A DNA stretch of 64,000 nucleotides from Rhynchopus euleeides (taxonomy: Eukaryota > Euglenozoa > Diplonemea > Diplonemida > Diplonemidae): the NCBI GenBank assembly GCA_963210315.1, contig OY723312.1, forward strand, positions 62,001 to 126,000. The letters are read 5' to 3'. Shown in pieces: positions 38,652 through 50,400 of the stretch; the first letter of the stretch is position 1, and every line of letters starts with the position of its first letter. A model generated the notes under the pieces. It saw only the letters and a program-made list of their open reading frames with translations. It was not told where the DNA came from and did not search any database. The position numbers and the translations under genes were made by a program.

Positions 38652-38853
38652 AAAAATCGTACTCCTTTCGCTTTATTATAGACACCCTGTCCAGCAACTG
38701 TGGGAGAACAGTTCCGGACTACTTTTTGTTGAGCGCACACTTGTCTCAAGGCTGTGTTGAGGCCCTGTGAAGTGGCATGAGGTGCTAATCCAAAGCTTCA
38801 GTCGTACGATTTCCTCCGTTACTTCGCGACTTCGCTACGCTTCGTCGATCGTA
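38652..38853 (-). repeat. R-family repeat, copy R5
   Basis: On the minus strand carries GAAGTCGCGAAGTAACGG, CTGAAGCTTTGG, GTTGCTGGACAGGGTG and TATAATAAAGCGAAAGG. It supplies the uninterrupted sequence at the site where the composite element entered R1. Confidence 0.7.
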
Positions 38854-39908
38854 ACTAGTAAAAACTTAAAAACAGCGCGGCAAAATCGCCGGACGCGAGA
38901 TGAGAACGCGGTGGGACACATGCGCCTTGCGCTCCAAGAAGCGCAAGGCTTGTGGGACCGGAAAGGGAAGGGGGTGATAAAGCGGGGTAGAGATTTTAAG
39001 CCTGTGGTTGTTCTTGCAGGCGATCCTGTGTGTCTGTGATTGTTGTCGTGATTTTCTGTTTTGTTTTGCAACCTCGCCGCCCGCACCCATGTTGACACGT
39101 TTCTGGCGCGGGGCACCGAAGAGTCACTTGGAGGGGAGAAAGGGAGATGGCGGTCCACATGATGGCCTTGCGGCACAGGCTTCGCGGCACGCCGAGACAT
39201 TGTGTCTGCGTTCTGTGATCATGGAATATGAATTATTGTTGGAGGAGTGGAGGCACAGCTCATCGCAGCTGCCAACTGCACTGTCCGGGATTTCCACAGA
39301 ACACGTCCACAAACACTGGCGTGTCAGGACCTCCTCCCGCGAACAGGGAGACAGCAAGCAAAGGTAACCTGGAGCGGAGGAATGAACCGAGAATTCAATT
39401 GTTCCTCAGGGACTTCGCTCAGAAATGCAGAAAAGTTGAAAGCGAAAAAAGAAGGGGTGCCTCACAAAACTGGTTGCAAATCGACACAGTTTGAAGGACC
39501 AAGGACACAGGTTCACGCACAAGTGACACGGTCTGATGCACAGGTGACGGAACGAAGGGTACAGGGGGCTATCACCCTGGGCGTTTTGTTCCGATGAGAG
39601 GACAGGACCGTGTTTCCACCGTAACGCCTATCCTAAGTCAGGAAGAGAGACAAAAAACAGACAACATTGTTCCAGTAACATGTACAGTTGAGTGCAGGTG
39701 ATTGGTGTGGTTCGAGCACGTGATCGCAGCAGAAGAAGCCTCAGGGATCGAGACCTTCCTGAGAAAGGCCTGATACGCCGCTGAGACTTCAGTTTTTCCA
39801 AGTATCACGTTCCCGAGCAGGTTTGCACACATGATTGTACACCCCCATCACTTCACCTGGAAAAGTTGCCTCTGCCGAATGATGCTAAAGTCGCAAAAAA
39901 AAACCCCC

Positions 39909-39994
39909 GGGGGACTTCGCTCTAAAGTGCACACGAAGTGAGCTGCCTAACAACATAGGCTGCAACCTGACACACTTTGAGAGCGAAAGCTCCC
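39909..39994. mobile_element. GGCCTTCGCT inverted-repeat element 4
   Basis: Ends GGGGGACTTCGCTCT and AGAGCGAAAGCTCCC, with the family core between. Confidence 0.65.
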
Positions 39995-40833
39995 AACAAA
40001 TTACCATCCCTGCTTCTCTCGAGTGAGAACTACCGACAGATGGATCAGTTGTCCGGCCAATGCAGGACGCAGACCCCACTCTTTGTGTGCACCACTCCCC
40101 AGTCTGATGAAGTGGTGGGCGGGGGCGCGAGATCCAGCGAATGACACAGAATGGTTCACCAGTTGGCGACGCCGAACGGACAAGACTGAGATCCCAACGC
40201 GATAATTATTTCTTACCTCCATCGCGGTGGCTGTCCAAATGCCCCAGACATGCGATGTTGCTCAAAGGGCCTGCAGAAAAGCACGAGTAAGAATCAGGAC
40301 CAGACGATAGGGGACATGCACTTCACAGCTACAACCGCTCTCCTGAATTTTCCTTGTGGTTGTGTTGCATCAACGCCTCGACACGTATGACGAGGCTGGT
40401 CTTGAGGACGTTTGGTTGCAGCTGCGGCACGTCGCATTCCGCTCACACGAGCTATATAAATAAAATTTCACACCGTAGGGCCCGCCTCTCCTGCTGGAGT
40501 ATGACATCGGGAGTCTCAAACACCGGGTGTGGAGACCGGGCAAAGCTGGCTGCCGCACACACGCTTTTCGGGTGTGAACCATACCCGACTTCGAGAGGCT
40601 CCCGCCACCTCAGCCTCAAGGGCTGGACCTCACAGTGCAACTTGGATGAAAGAAGGCCCCAACGAGAGAGAAGGAGCACACAAAGGGAACAACAAGAAAC
40701 ATAATGGGGGAAAGAAAGTGTAGCGGTGCATCCCAGCACCCCGACGGACGTGTCACACTCCTGATGTTCACTCTGTGGGCAGCTCTCCCTCAGCCCACCC
40801 CGTCGGTGTCGTAGCCGTACATTCCGCCCAATG

Positions 40834-42243
40834 TCACGCCTGGGTGCGCACCCATGTCGTGGCAAAACGCAGTATGACGATGTGTGTATCCGCACCTGCG
40901 GTGTAGCAAGAGCAGGACCCAGTCATGTCTTTGCCCACCCTCCACGTGACAATGCCGCACGAGAAGTTGCGTGCTGCAGCAACAAGGCATTCGCTGGATG
41001 ACGCCGCAGGCACAAACGTTGCCTTCTTGTCAGCTACTGCGGCACGTGAGTGGCGGGTCTGCCAGGTGTCACGCATGAGCACCCCAGCTTCTGCTGCCAT
41101 CTCCTCCGTCTGGATGTCCCAGTCAGTCCCGTTCACCCTGTATGCAGGAGAATTCGGTCCCGTCACCACAGGCAGTTGGCGGAGGGCACCAGAGTCAATC
41201 ATCTCGTGAAGCAGGTCGTGGAACTGGTTCGTCGATCTGTAACCCTGCGAGACAAGATCCATCCCAAAGAGCATGAAGGGGTGGTCCGGACGCAGCCCTC
41301 GATGGAATTGGTGGTAACTCCACGGGTGACGGATGAAGTCACCTGCAGGCGTGTTGAAGGCTGTGGGGTCGTCGAGGAATGCAACGTGGTTCATGTAGTC
41401 TTCACTCCTGTTCCCCCTGAAGAAGAGCACATTCAGACAGTGCTGGTCGGCAAGACGGGCAAAGCGGAAATTGTTGCCACAGAGGTCTGTCACAGACCGG
41501 GCCCAGCGGGTCAGCAGATGCTGCGACAGCCTGTGGCGCAGGTTGAAGAACAGCACCCCAGAGTTGATCCAGGAGTCGGGTGCGATCGCCGGGAGCACCA
41601 GAGGGAGAGGCACTTCGGCGGCACCCAGCACAAACACCTCTTCTGTCATGTTCTCTACCTTGCGTCGAGACTGCAGTGCCTTGATTGTGTTGGGCTGGGC
41701 CTGGAGCATGCGGTTCGCATTCCCCTTCTCGATTTCCAGCGGTGTGTACATCGGCTGCGACGCGAGGAACTCCTCAACACGCATCTCACGCCGCCTGACG
41801 TAGCTGTCGGAGTCAAGGTACACAAGCCAGTCCCGCTGCGGCCACGCACCCTGGTCCAGCCGTGTCTTGATGTAGTGCGCCACAAACGAGTTTCCCCAAC
41901 CACGGTTTGTGAACTGCGTGAGACGGCTCTCCGGGATTGCCCACAGGGTCAGTGCGTACCCATGCTTCTTGCAGTAGAGATAGTTCGTGAGGGCCGTGAG
42001 GACCCACCCCGGCCAGTTGATGATGTCCTTCTTGAGGAGCCAGCTCGGGTCGTGGAGCTCCGCAAAACGCGAATCGATCTGGTAGAACTCGTAGTGGTCA
42101 GGCTGACTCGGAACTGGAGCGCTGCTGTGAGGGTTTGCAGCCGATTCCCCATCTGCGTCATGCCGTTGGAAGTGCACCAGCCCCACTCGACCTGCAACTA
42201 CAATCAGGGCGATGGCACACAGAGCCTTCAGCACGGTCATCAT
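40834..42243 (-). CDS. Type II membrane glycosyltransferase, GT-A fold, array copy 2
   Basis: 469 residues with the same architecture as the gene at 35134: membrane segment at 6-22, DSD in LVYLDSDSYV, NSGVLFFNL, ADQHCLN and the Cys-rich C-terminus. Start taken at ATG 42241-42243; the two codons upstream are not ATG-initiated. Distinguishing residues are EKGNANRM, NMTEE, VTDLCGNNFRFAR and EDYMN. Copies 2 and 3 share most of these, pointing to a recent duplication or gene conversion between them. The 5' leader leads into R-family copy R6, which has a 91-bp insertion. The frame is intact and likely functional. Confidence 0.85.
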   Translation of the reverse strand: MMTVLKALCAIALIVVAGRVGLVHFQRHDADGESAANPHSSAPVPSQPDHYEFYQIDSRFAELHDPSWLLKKDIINWPGWVLTALTNYLYCKKHGYALTLWAIPESRLTQFTNRGWGNSFVAHYIKTRLDQGAWPQRDWLVYLDSDSYVRRREMRVEEFLASQPMYTPLEIEKGNANRMLQAQPNTIKALQSRRKVENMTEEVFVLGAAEVPLPLVLPAIAPDSWINSGVLFFNLRHRLSQHLLTRWARSVTDLCGNNFRFARLADQHCLNVLFFRGNRSEDYMNHVAFLDDPTAFNTPAGDFIRHPWSYHQFHRGLRPDHPFMLFGMDLVSQGYRSTNQFHDLLHEMIDSGALRQLPVVTGPNSPAYRVNGTDWDIQTEEMAAEAGVLMRDTWQTRHSRAAVADKKATFVPAASSSECLVAAARNFSCGIVTWRVGKDMTGSCSCYTAGADTHIVILRFATTWVRTQA

Positions 42244-42474
42244 ATTCAAAATATCTGCTGGGTGTGAGGTGAGGGCAACGGTGTGCTGTCTGCCTTGACA
42301 CCAACTTCAGTCCCCGTATCGGGGTCCCTGGCAGCTGCTGTGGGAGATTGTAAGCAAGCGGTGTAGCGGGGGAGGAGTGGTGGTACTTTCCTGGCAGGGC
42401 AGGCGCCGCCTTGACCCGCACTGTCTTCACAGCCATTGTGCTTTTCGAAGGCGGCTGGGGTGTTCGGGGCCCCG

Positions 42475-42777
42475 AAATCGTACTCCTTTCGCTGTAACAA
42501 AGGGAATACACCCTCCCAGGCAGCTGCCAAAGGCAGATCTGGACTTCTATTCGTCGAGCGCACTCCTTTGTCAAAGGTTTGGAATCCCTTGTGAAGTGGC
42601 GCTGTCCTTGGCAGGACTTTGAAAGTGCCGCCTTGATATCCTTGTTGGATAGAACCCTCATATCACACCCTCAATCAGCTGACGAAGTGGCATGAAGATG
42701 TGTGATCCTTATAAAGCTTCAGTCGTACGATTTCCTTCGTTACTTCGCGACTTCGCTCGGCTTTGTCGCTCGTAACT
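42475..42777 (-). repeat. R-family repeat, copy R6, with insertion
   Basis: Same as R4 except for 91 extra bases at 42601-42691. It lies upstream of glycosyltransferase 2 at the same distance as R4 from gene 1, so the pair was duplicated together with the gene. Confidence 0.7.
42601..42691. mobile_element. 83-bp insertion flanked by GAAGTGGC duplication
   Basis: GAAGTGGC stands at 42593-42600 and again at 42684-42691. R4 has it once (36893-36900) and continues without the intervening sequence. An 8-bp duplication around a short insert is the footprint of a transposition event, and 8 bp is the length typical of hAT elements. No inverted ends were seen in the insert. Confidence 0.55.
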
Positions 42778-45700
42778 GGACAGAAACAGATCCGTTCAAA
42801 TTTTACATTTTCACGGGACAACAAAAGACAACTGGCAATTATTTCGACACATCACACAACGTCCCGTTCTTTACTTTTTGTGATTGACCTCGCGTCACCG
42901 GCTCGTTATTCCGTTGGCAATGGAGTCGCGGACCGGCATCGAACAGAAGTCCACGAGAGAACGCTGTCCGAACTCGCTCTCCCACCCCGTTTTGGATCAG
43001 CGCAACCGGCATCACACAGTGTCCCCTCGAGGCCACAACGTAAGAACCGAACACGCCATCCCACCCCCACACGACGTGACACCACACGGGTTTGCTCCTC
43101 CTCGCTGTGCTGGAAGGAGGGGTGACACATCACAAGGAAAGCCTGATTGCGGCAACTGATATTTTGATGCAATATGTGCGGCTGCACGTTGAACATAGCG
43201 CGGCAAAATCGCCGGACGAGATATGATACGTGATGGGACAACACGCGCCTTGCGCTCCAAGAAGCGCAAGGCTTGTGGGCCCGGAAAGGGAAAGGGTGAT
43301 AAAGCGGGGTAGAGATTTTAAGCCTGTGGTTGTTCTTGCAGGCGATCCTGTGTGTCTGTGATTGTTGTCGTGATTTTCTGTTTTGTTTTGCAACCTCGCC
43401 GCCCGCACCCATGTTGACACGTTTCTGGCGCGGGGCACCGAAGAGTCACTTGGAGGGGAGAAAGGGAGATGGCGGTCCACATGATGGCCTTGGGGCACAT
43501 GTTTAGCGGAAGAGCGTCACGCCGCGCCACTCCTGTTTCCCGAGCAAACTCACCACGAAAAAAAATGGTGGTGAGTCTGAGAGGGGTTCGAAGACTCCCC
43601 CGAGCGGGAGTCTTTCGCCTATTTTTGCTGGAAAATAGACTCCCTCGAGTTGAGACCCCCGACAACCCTACCCCCGCTGGAGTCCAAAAATAACAAATGT
43701 GTAGCCGGATGCATGCACTTGCGGGCTGCAAAGAGGTGCGCCACTGATCTCGTTTTGGCAGGACCACTGGCTGAAGGCATGGCTTCCTCCGACAACCGAA
43801 GAGGAGGGAAAGGCACGCCGAGTGTGTCTGCGTTCTGTGATCGTGGAATAATTCAATATGAATTCCTGTTGGTGTAGTGTAGCCACAGCTCATCGCAGCT
43901 GCCAACTGCACTGTCCGGGATTTCCACACAACACGTACACAAACACTGGCGTGTCAGGACCTCCTCCCGCGAACAGGGAGACAGCAAGCAAAGGTAACCT
44001 GGAGCGGAGGAATGAACCGAGAATTCAATTGTTCCTCAGGTACTTCGCTCAGAAATGCAGAAAAGTTGAAAGCAAAAAAAAAAAGAAGAGGTGCCTCACA
44101 AAACTGGTTGCAAATCGACACAGTTTGAAGGACCAAGGACACAGGTTCACGCACAAGTGACACGGTCTGATGCACAGGTGACGGAACGAAGGGTCCAGGG
44201 GAAAATCACCCTGGGCGTTTTGTTCCGATGAGAGGGCAGGACCGTGTTTCCACCGTAACGCCTATCCTAAGTCAGGAAGAGAGACAAAAAACAGACAACA
44301 TTGTTCCAGTAACATGTACAGTTGAGTGCAGGTGGTTGGTGTGGTTCGAGCACGTGATCGCAGCAGAAGAAGCCTCAGGGATCGGGACCTTTCTGAGAAA
44401 GGCCTGATACGCCGCTGAGACTTCAGTTTTGCCAAGTATCACGTTCCCGAGCAGGTTTGTACACATGATTGTACATCCTCAGCACTTCGCCTGGAAAAGT
44501 TGCCTCCGCCGAATGATGCTAAGCAGGGGTATTTTAAACCCCGGTCCCCCTGGGAAAAAAAGAATTGCCGGGTTTCTTTTGTTTTGTTTGTGCAACCTTC
44601 TGGTCACCTGCACGTTGGGGTGTGGAGTGTAGGTGAACAAAACATTGCACCCACTGCAACCTTTTTAGTTCTGAACGCCTTCCGTGAGCACGGTGCGTTT
44701 GACACAAAAACCGGAAAAAGGGCGGGTGCCCGGAGGACTCCCATCCCCCACTAGAAACACGCGTGATGCTAAAGCAAAAGAAAAATAACGGGGGCTTTCG
44801 CTCTAAAGTGCACACAAGTGAGCTGCCTAACAACATAGGCTGCAACCTGACACAGAGCAAAGGCACCTAATGGTCCACCAGTTGGCTACGCCGAAGTAAC
44901 AAGTCTGAGATCCCAGCGAGAGAAATTTTTTAAAACCTCCATCGCTGGCTGTCCAAATGCCCCAGACATGCGGTATTGCTCTAAGGGGCTAGAAAATCAC
45001 GAGTAAGAATCAGAACCAGACGATCGCACGGTGTGCAAAAAAGCGGACTTGCATTTCACAGCTACAGCGTCTCTGCTGAACTTTCCTTGTGGTTTTGTTG
45101 CATCGACGCTTCGACACAATTGAACCGAAACAATATTCTTGTATGGCGGGGGCTTGCTTTGAGCACGTTTGGTTGCAGCTGTGGCACGTCGCATTCCGCT
45201 CACACGAGCGAGATAAAAAAGTTCACACTGTAGGGTCCGCCTCTCCTGCTGGAGTATGACATCGGGAGTCTCAAACACCGGGTGTGGAGAGTGGCAGAGC
45301 TGGCTGCCGCACACCCGCTTTTCGGGTGTGAACCATACCCGACTTCGAGAGGCCCGCCACCTCAGCCTCAAAGGCTGGACCTCACAGTGCAAATTGGATG
45401 AAACAAGGCCCCAACGAGAGAGAAGGAGCGCACGAAGGGAACAAAGGTGCCGGAGACATAACGGGGGAAAGAAAGTGCAGCGGTGCATCCCAGCACCCCC
45501 GACTGGTGACTCTGTGGGCAGCTCTCCCTCAGCCCGCCCCGCCGGTGTCGTATCCGTACATTCCGCCCAACAGCGCAGGATACAATGCTCTCTCACTGCA
45601 CCTGGGACCCGCGCAGGAGCCGCCTGGCAGTCCACGGTGGAGACCAAGAAGACCTCGTGCGCCTGGAGAACACCTGATGCCCCGACAGACCAGCCCACCC

Positions 45701-45841
45701 CCGCGTTAAGGTGATCCTGCATTCAAGCCACCCCCGCAAGTCCCCCAGGCAGGTGGTGGCTTCACGCTTAACACACACGGGGGTAAGCGGGGACAGAACT
45801 CGGGAGGATCCCAGGTATCGCTTATCACGTGAGAGAGACTG
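42778..45841. other. Spacer between glycosyltransferases 2 and 3
   Basis: No gene recognised. Shared blocks with the previous spacer at 42820-43140 and 43190-43490; block a at 43990-44530; an inverted-repeat element at 44790-44867; block c at 45240-45590; then 45600-45790, related to the CACGGTGGAGACC region at 16940. A stretch at 43500-43840 is unique to this spacer. Confidence 0.6.
44790..44867. mobile_element. GGCCTTCGCT inverted-repeat element 5
   Basis: Ends GGGGGCTTTCGCTCT and AGAGCAAAGGCAC. It has lost the CACTTTGAC segment near its right end. Confidence 0.6.
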
Positions 45842-47221
45842 TCACGCCTGGGTGCGCACCCATGTCGTGGCAAAACGCAGTACGACGATGTGTACATCCG
45901 CACCTGCGGTGTAGCAAGAGCAGGACCCAGTCATGTCTTTGCCCACCCTCCACGTGACAATGCCGCACGAGAAGTTGCGTGCTGCAGCAACAAGGCATTC
46001 GCTGGATGACGCCGCAGGCACAAACGTTGCCTTCTTGTCAGCTACTGCGGCACGTGAGTGGCGGGTCTGCCAGGTGTCACGCATGAGCACCCCAGCTTCT
46101 GCTGCCATCTCCTCCGTCTGGATGTCCCAGTCAGTCCCGTTCACCCTGTATGCAGGAGAATTCGGTCCCGTCACCACAGGCAGTTGGCGGAGGGCACCAG
46201 AGTCAATCATCTCGTGAAGCAGGTCGTGGAACTGGTTCGTCGATCTGTAACCCTGCGAGACAAGATCCATCCCAAAGAGCATGAAGGGGTGGTCCGGACG
46301 CAGCCCTCGATGGAATTGGTGGTAACTCCACGGGTGACGGATGAAGTCACCTGCAGGCGTGTTGAAGGCTGTGGGATCGTCGAGGAATGCAACGTGGTTC
46401 ATGTAGCCTTCACTCCTGTTCCCCCTGAAGAAGAGCACATTCAGACAGTGCTGGTCGGCAAGACGGGCAAAGCGGAAATTGTTGCCACAGAGGTCTGTCA
46501 CAGACCGGGCCCAGCGGGTCAGCAGATGCTGCGACAGCCTGTGGCGCAGGTTGAAGAACAGCACCCCAGAGTTGATCCAGGAGTCGGGTGCGATCGCCGG
46601 GAGCACCAGAGGGAGAGGCACTTCGGCGGCACCCAGCACAAACACCTCTTCTGTCATGTTCTCTACCTTGCGTCGAGACTGCAGTGCCTTGATTGTGTTG
46701 GGCTGGGCCTGGAGCATGCGGTTCGCATTCCCCTTCTCGATTTCCAGCGGTGTGTACATCGGCTGCGACGCGAGGAACTCCTCAACACGCATCTCACGCC
46801 GCCTGACGTAGCTGTCGGAGTCAAGGTACACAAGCCAGTCCCGCTGCGGCCACGCACCCTGGTCCAGCCGTGTCTTGATGTAGTGCGCCACAAACGAGTT
46901 TCCCCAACCACGGTTTGTGAACTGCGTGAGACGGCTCTCCGGGATTGCCCACAGGGTCAGTGCGTACCCATGCTTCTTGCAGTAGAGATAGTTCGTGAGG
47001 GCCGTGAGGACCCACCCCGGCCAGTTGATGATGTCCTTCTTGAGGAGCCAGCTCGGGTCGTGGAGCTCCGCAAAACGCGAATCGATCTGGTAGAACTCGT
47101 AGTGGTCGGGCTGGCGGGCAGCGTTTGCAGCCGATTCCCCATCATTTAAGTGCACCAGCCCCACTCGACCTGCAACTACAAGCAGGGCGATGGCACACAG
47201 AGCCTTCGGCACGGTCATCAT
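45842..47221 (-). CDS. Type II membrane glycosyltransferase, GT-A fold, array copy 3
   Basis: 459 residues, ATG start. The catalytic domain matches copy 2 (EKGNANRM, VTDLCGNNFRFAR, YHQFH) and keeps DSD, NSG and ADQ. The stem after the membrane segment is shorter by ten residues: VHLNDGESAANAARQPDHY, where copies 1 and 2 have FQRHDADGES and PHSSAPVPSQ. The C-terminus has the same cysteines. The shared 5' leader ends at 47430, and the R-family repeat found upstream of copies 1 and 2 is absent, so its expression may differ. Intact and likely functional. Confidence 0.85.
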   Translation of the reverse strand: MMTVPKALCAIALLVVAGRVGLVHLNDGESAANAARQPDHYEFYQIDSRFAELHDPSWLLKKDIINWPGWVLTALTNYLYCKKHGYALTLWAIPESRLTQFTNRGWGNSFVAHYIKTRLDQGAWPQRDWLVYLDSDSYVRRREMRVEEFLASQPMYTPLEIEKGNANRMLQAQPNTIKALQSRRKVENMTEEVFVLGAAEVPLPLVLPAIAPDSWINSGVLFFNLRHRLSQHLLTRWARSVTDLCGNNFRFARLADQHCLNVLFFRGNRSEGYMNHVAFLDDPTAFNTPAGDFIRHPWSYHQFHRGLRPDHPFMLFGMDLVSQGYRSTNQFHDLLHEMIDSGALRQLPVVTGPNSPAYRVNGTDWDIQTEEMAAEAGVLMRDTWQTRHSRAAVADKKATFVPAASSSECLVAAARNFSCGIVTWRVGKDMTGSCSCYTAGADVHIVVLRFATTWVRTQA

Positions 47222-47430
47222 ATTCAGAATATCTGCTGGGTGTGAGGTGAGGGCAACGGTGTGCTGTCTGCCTTGACACCAACTTCAGTCCCCGTATCGG
47301 GGTCCCTGGCAGCTGCTGTGGGAGATTGTAAGCAAGCGGTGTAGCGGGGGAGGAGTGGTGGTACTTTCCTGGCAGGGCAGGCGCCGCCTTGACCCGCACT
47401 GTCTTCACAGCCATTGTGCTTTTCGAAGGC

Positions 47431-50400
47431 GACGTGCCCTGAGAACCTGAAGGAGGCTCTCCTCCTTTCCCAAGGCAAGGGCGCAACAGATTCTGCCACT
47501 GCCAACACGGCTGTGCCTATCGAGCGGCCTGCAAAGAGGTTGGCACGTGTGACCCCGATATGTATATTTGTGGCAGGGCCACCTCGTGAAGACGGCACGG
47601 CTTACCCCGACTACCGAAGTGGGGGGGAAAGGCACGCCGAGACGTTGTGTCTGCGTTTTGTGACCGTCTTTTGTGCTCTGGTTGTTGTTCCTGCACCCGA
47701 TTTGTTGTTCAGCATTGCCGGAGGAGACTCTGGCCGCAAAAAGAGGAATAAGCTACAGAGGAGGCCTTCGTTCAGAAGTGCCCGCCGCAGTAGGCGGGGC
47801 ACTGACTAGTCGGTTCACTCTAGTGCGCCGACTAGTCGCACTAGTTCGACTACTGACTTCCGCCCCACATAAGAGGAGACAAAACTGACACAGCTTGACA
47901 CAGAACGAAGGCCCCCAGGCACCCTGATGTGGTTTGAAGTTAGACAGGATGCACCGAGCAGCAATGAAGACGACATAGGTCAGTACCCTCCGAGGGATTC
48001 CCACACGACACATACACAAACACTGGCGTGTCAGGACCTCCTCCCGCTAACAGGGAGGCAGCAAGCAAAGGTGACCAGGAGCGGAGGAATGAACCGAGAG
48101 GTCAAAACACCTGTAGGGCAACCCTCGATCGTCCCGATAGTTCACTCAGAAATGCAGAAAAATTGAAAGCGAGAAAGGCGAAGTGCCTCACAAAACTGGT
48201 TGCAAAGAGCGACGCAGTTTGAAACACAAATGGCAAAGAAGGTTCACACAGGTGACACAGTTTGATGCACAGGTGACGGAACGAAGGGTACAGGGGATAA
48301 TCACCTAGGTTCTTTGTTCCGATGCGAGGGCAGGGGCCGTGTTTCCGCCGATACACCAATCTCTTCATTCAGGAAGAGGCACAAAACAGACAACAGCGTC
48401 CCGGGCACGATCAGCAGGGCGAGTGTTGCGGTGTACAGTTGAGTGCAGGTGGTTGGTGTGGTTCGAGCACGTGATTGCAGCAGAAGAAGCCTGATACGCC
48501 GCTGAGACGTCAGTCTGCCAAGTATCACGTTCCCGAAAATGTTTGCACACATCCTCAGCACTTCACCTCGAAAAGAGTTATACATCTTCTACTGATGTGA
48601 GCAGGGTCGAATCCCCGAAGGCACAGAAAGTATCCCAGTTGTCTCGACTAAATGATGCTAACGCCGAAAGCGCCCTATCACTTCACAGCTACAACCGCTC
48701 TGATGAATTTCCTTTTGTTTGTTGCGTTGACGCTTCTACACACAAAACCCTGAACTGATCACACCCTGAGCCTGATGAAGGGTGGGGTTAGTGTATAGAG
48801 CACGTTTGGTTGCAGCTGTGGTGGGGCGCTTTCCGCTCACACGAGTGTGCTTAAAAAAAATCAGACACTTCACCTTCCCTGCAGTTCTCTTGGGTGAGAA
48901 ATACCGAGAGAGAGGAACAGTTGTCCGGTAAATGCACAGATCGCCCCTTCAAAAAGCAAGGGGACGGCAAAGGAAAAACAAGAAAGATGCCCGTGAAACT
49001 CGAGTCGAAGTGACAAGCAGACAAGGATATTCTCGAGCACCTCTTTCTGTCGGATGGGGGGGGGCTGGGAGGGGGAGAGGGTGGGAAAGCACGGATGTTG
49101 GAACGCAGACCCCACACGCTTCTTTAGTGCACCACTCCCCAGTCTGATGAAGTGGTGGGTGGGGGCGCGAGATCCAGCGAATGACACAGAATGGTTCACC
49201 ACGCATTGGCTCCGCCGAACTAACAAGTCTGAAATCCAGCGATGGTGTTGTGTGCGCACGAACTACGCAATATGGCCTCGTAATGCCACTTTTTGATTTT
49301 GTACTGGGGCGGGACCAGTAATTAGCTCAAAATGGCTGAAAAAATGCCGAAAAATGTCGAATCCCAGTCAGAAAGGGGTTTTGCAACACCCGAGTAGGGG
49401 GCCCCACTGGGTGGGTACGTGGTGTGCCTTACGCAGCAGTCAGGAGAGTGACTTTCTGCAAACCAGAAGGCCCGAGGGATTTGGGATAAATTGAAGGTCC
49501 CCCTACCCTAAGTGGCTACAGAAGGTCTGGAACGAGGCCGGTGGTTTTGGTACAGTCTCGGCTCTGTAGTGATAAGGGGTTCCGCAGGCAGTGTCCTTAG
49601 CCTTCAGCCACTGTCAAGTGAGCCCTTTCTATGGCTTGTCTTGAGGGTGCGTTGTCATCTGTTGGTCCCAGGTACAGACAAACAAACGCTGCAGCTGGGC
49701 GAGGGCTGATGTGTCTTCCGAGGTTCGAGACTTAGGACAACCTAGTTTGGTGAGTCTCGAGCCAGGCTCCGAAGGCCTCCAGAGACAGGTCCTTCCGCAG
49801 AAGAGTGACTTCCTGCAAACCCAGAGGGCCTGGGTGGATACATTGAGGGCCCCGACATCAGGAAATGGGCACCACAAGGTCTGGGACGAGGCCGGTGGTA
49901 GTGTTGGTGCAGTCTGGGCTCTGTATTGGAGGTAGCGGTATTCCCACTGGAGAGAATAAAAAAGTGGCAATATTGCTTATGCACAATGTACCGTAATTGG
50001 AAAAAGTGTGGACCGTAATAAAGGTGAACCGTACTATAGGTGGACCGTAAAAAAGACGGAACAAGTGGGATTTTTCCGGAACTTGGAACATTTTTACGTT
50101 CCACCCATGTTACGGTTGGGATAGTGGACTTTTTCGTGCCTTCCTGTATTTGTCGGGCACACCGCAAAGTGACCCACGCATATACATGCGGAGAGGCGGG
50201 CCGGTATCTGCGCGCGTCCTGTCGTGTCTCCGGGTTGTGAGGACTGGGCGCACCCTGGGGAAAACGCAAGCGGGCGTTACGCGCTCTGCGTCTTGTGGAG
50301 CTGTGCCTGCCCAGCAGCTGCGGCGTGCAGAAGGCCTTCCTCCCGAATACCAAGGACTCTCAAACGTCTCGACTGGTGATCTCCACTGACACCGACAGCA

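Larger units (their letters stand above)
36988..40833. other. Spacer between glycosyltransferases 1 and 2
   Basis: No gene recognised. Shared pieces: 37732-37873 recurs at 48665-48809; 38190-38420 at 42820-43140; 38870-39230 at 43190-43490; block a at 39380-39860; block c at 40480-40832. R-family copy R5 lies at 38652-38853 and an inverted-repeat element at 39909-39994. Also a hairpin end at 37550-37605, and a stretch at 37940-38050 with inverted CTTCGCCC and CCCCACCCCC motifs. Confidence 0.6.

Noticed and set aside
41050..42267. 290-405 codon plus-strand frames opposite each glycosyltransferase
   Set aside because: Conserved only because the sense genes are nearly identical; composition is Val/Arg/Glu-rich with no motifs and variable ends between copies.
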